Below, piece after piece: positions 62,714 to 64,000 of a stretch of DNA of 64,000 nt. The translations under genes and the position numbers were made by a program. The notes under the pieces are model-generated. The model had not been told where the DNA came from. It made no database searches and worked only from the letters and a program-made list of their open reading frames with translations. The stretch spans positions 620,001-684,000 of the forward strand of contig CP006669.1 in NCBI GenBank assembly GCA_000471925.1. Reading direction: 5' to 3'. This stretch comes from Ralstonia pickettii DTP0602. Lineage in GTDB: Bacteria; Pseudomonadota; Gammaproteobacteria; Burkholderiales; Burkholderiaceae. Position 1 is the stretch's first letter. Every line of letters starts with the position of its first letter.

Positions 62714-62745
62714 GCCCTTCGTCACGGCGAAGGGCTATGTTGTTT
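62714..62745 (+). terminator. Terminator after the cold-shock gene
   Basis: GCCCTTCG-TCACGG-CGAAGGGC forms an 8-bp stem followed by TATGTTGTTT. It lies 33 bp after the csp stop. From here to 63001 no gene is recognised. Confidence 0.65.
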
Positions 62746-63001
62746 CCGGCTCGCCGCTTCCTCCGCTTCCCACTAGACCTTGGGAACAGTCGTTGGCGCT
62801 GTCCAGCGTTCTTTTTAGTCACGAAGGCGATTCTTTCTCGCCTCCGTTTGGCCTCCCAGGCCGATGCAAAAAGGGACCGTTCGCTTACGTCCCTCGCACC
62901 TGCCTCGCCCGACACCGTGGTTCCTCCGGATCATGCCGGCAGGGCGGCCGTCGCGGGTGCGCGAACCCGAATGAGCCGGGGCGCGCTCTATTCACCCACA
63001 T

Positions 63002-63991
63002 TCAGTCGCTCGCAGTAAACCCGGACGCCTCGACCACAGGTCTCCATTGCGCACGCTGGTCCAGGATGAGCTTGCGCAGCGCTGCGCCGGACTGGCCGTT
63101 CATTTCCATCCCTAGCGCGGCCATCTTGTCGCGCACCACTGGGTCTTTGATCGCCTCCAACATGGCCTTCTCGATCCTGGCGACGGTGGCGGGCGGCGTA
63201 CCGGCCGGCAAAAATGCCGAATACCAGCCCGATGCGGTCTCGAAGCCCGGTGCGCCGGCCTCAGCAAGCGTCGGCACTTCCGGCAGCAGTGCGCTGCGCC
63301 GGGTACCGGTCACGCCGAGGAAGCGGATCTTGCCTGCCCGGTACAGTTCCATCTGACCCGCCACCGCATCGATGCCGAGCGGCAGCGTGCCACCGATCTC
63401 GTCGGTCAGCATCATCACGGCGCCTCGATAGGCGGTAGGCAACAGCGGCACGCCGATAGCCTTGCTGAGCGACAACACGCCGAAATGGATACTGCCGCCC
63501 AAGGTGACCAGCCCAACGCCGCCCTTGCCGGGCTCGCGCTTCACCCAGGCCAGGTATTCCTGCATGGTCCGGTATGGCTGGTTGACGCTGGTGGAAGCCA
63601 CCAGCGGCACATCGGCCAGGTAGGCAACGGGAACGAAGTCCTTATCCGGGTCGTAAGGCAGGCGCTTATAGGTGAGCGGAAAGATGGTGAACGGCGGTGC
63701 CGGCGAGATCAGCACCGTCCTGCCGTCCGGCGCAGCGCGCCTGACGTTCTCCAGCGCCAGACGCGCCGAAGCCCCGGGCCGGTTCTCGACCAGGACCGGC
63801 GTGCCAAGCGATACGCGCAGCTTCTCGCCAAGCGTGCGCGCAAAAATATCCAGCGCGCCACCGGGCGCAAATCCGATAACGATGCGCGTGGGCGTCTCCG
63901 CGGTTGTAGCAGCGGTGGCATGCAAGGAGGCGCCGCCGCAGGCAAGCGCCAGCGCGGTTGCCAACCGCCTCAAGGTGGTTTGATATGGCAT
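63002..63991 (-). CDS. Bug/TctC-family periplasmic substrate-binding protein
   Basis: A 329-residue receptor with a signal peptide (RRLATALALACGGASLHATA). It shows TRIVIGFAPGGALDIFARTL, PVLVENRPGASARLALE and LLPEVPTLAEAGAPGF. It is less typical than the others: the usual PYKG loop reads TAYRGAVMMLTDEI. It is the last gene before the window edge; its operon partners lie beyond. The ligand is unknown. Confidence 0.92.
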   Translation of the reverse strand: MPYQTTLRRLATALALACGGASLHATAATTAETPTRIVIGFAPGGALDIFARTLGEKLRVSLGTPVLVENRPGASARLALENVRRAAPDGRTVLISPAPPFTIFPLTYKRLPYDPDKDFVPVAYLADVPLVASTSVNQPYRTMQEYLAWVKREPGKGGVGLVTLGGSIHFGVLSLSKAIGVPLLPTAYRGAVMMLTDEIGGTLPLGIDAVAGQMELYRAGKIRFLGVTGTRRSALLPEVPTLAEAGAPGFETASGWYSAFLPAGTPPATVARIEKAMLEAIKDPVVRDKMAALGMEMNGQSGAALRKLILDQRAQWRPVVEASGFTASD

Positions 63992-64000
63992 GGGGTGTCT

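Noticed and set aside
62676..62915. A 79-codon minus-strand frame after the cold-shock gene
   Set aside because: It overlaps the csp terminator hairpin and is a low-complexity basic translation.
1..64000. tRNA, rRNA, replication origin or conjugation genes
   Set aside because: None could be recognised, so whether the region is chromosomal or plasmid-borne cannot be told from this window.

Overview
The window looks like an accessory replicon or genomic island of a beta-proteobacterium of the Burkholderiaceae, most likely Cupriavidus or Ralstonia. The evidence is high GC, at least six whole or broken Bug/TctC periplasmic binding proteins, acdS beside an Lrp-type acdR, an acetone-carboxylase-type sigma-54 regulator, and typical OmpC-like porin and CspA genes. 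The genus is inferred from gene content only.

Layout. 1-2.3 kb: start of an MHS-family transporter (cut by the window edge), a DUF2958 gene, an XRE regulator, and transposase and integrase debris. 2.3-6.6 kb: amidase, TctC and ACC deaminase on the minus strand, with a divergent acdR that is broken at its 3' end. 6.7-9.9 kb: old yellow enzyme, SDR and SnoaL-like genes on the minus strand, divergent from a TetR regulator with two dyad operators between them. 9.97-15.6 kb: a large zinc-ribbon/cyclase/AAA/TPR protein flanked by two broken tyrosine-recombinase copies, the second fused to a flavoprotein tail. 15.7-18.7 kb: a complete 2,999-bp IS66-family element with an 8-bp target duplication and a passenger repressor-like gene. 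19-20.8 kb: alpha/beta hydrolase and a FitAB/VapBC-type toxin-antitoxin pair. 21.2-29.9 kb: an amine-catabolism-like cluster (FAD oxidase, MFS permease, DapA-family lyase, PuuC-like aldehyde dehydrogenase, YddG-like exporter, porin) divergent from a GntR regulator, with the same palindrome at both promoters. 30-38.8 kb: a graveyard of fragments (integrase, XRE, response regulator, 3-hydroxybutyrate dehydrogenase, second cyclase copy, TctC, LysR, GyrI-like) around two intact genes, a patatin and a collagen-like lipoprotein. 38.9-41 kb: di-heme cytochrome c peroxidase. 41.3-47.6 kb: transposase and integrase remnants, a sigma-54 activator, an LRAT-domain protein, a sigma-54 promoter with the stub of an acetone carboxylase gene, an alcohol dehydrogenase and a SnoaL-like protein. 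47.9-50 kb: Phd/VapC module and more fragments, including a biotin-carrier domain that has lost its biotinylated lysine. 50.2-57.8 kb: a TctC/CoA-transferase operon, then a TctC/aconitase-like/isocitrate-lyase-like operon followed by a GntR gene with one nonsense codon. 57.8-64 kb: truncated TctC, frameshifted aldehyde dehydrogenase, GNAT protein, a complete 1,480-bp IS4-family element with a 9-bp target duplication, cold-shock gene and another TctC.

Two themes run through the window. One is modular catabolism: each intact operon pairs an uptake protein with a short enzyme set and a dedicated regulator. The other is heavy rearrangement. Six decayed copies of one tyrosine recombinase, and a 35-48 bp motif centred on TTAACGGCTTCC, lie at or near the edges of truncated genes. 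This recombinase/motif family is the best candidate here for an undescribed mobile or recombination system.
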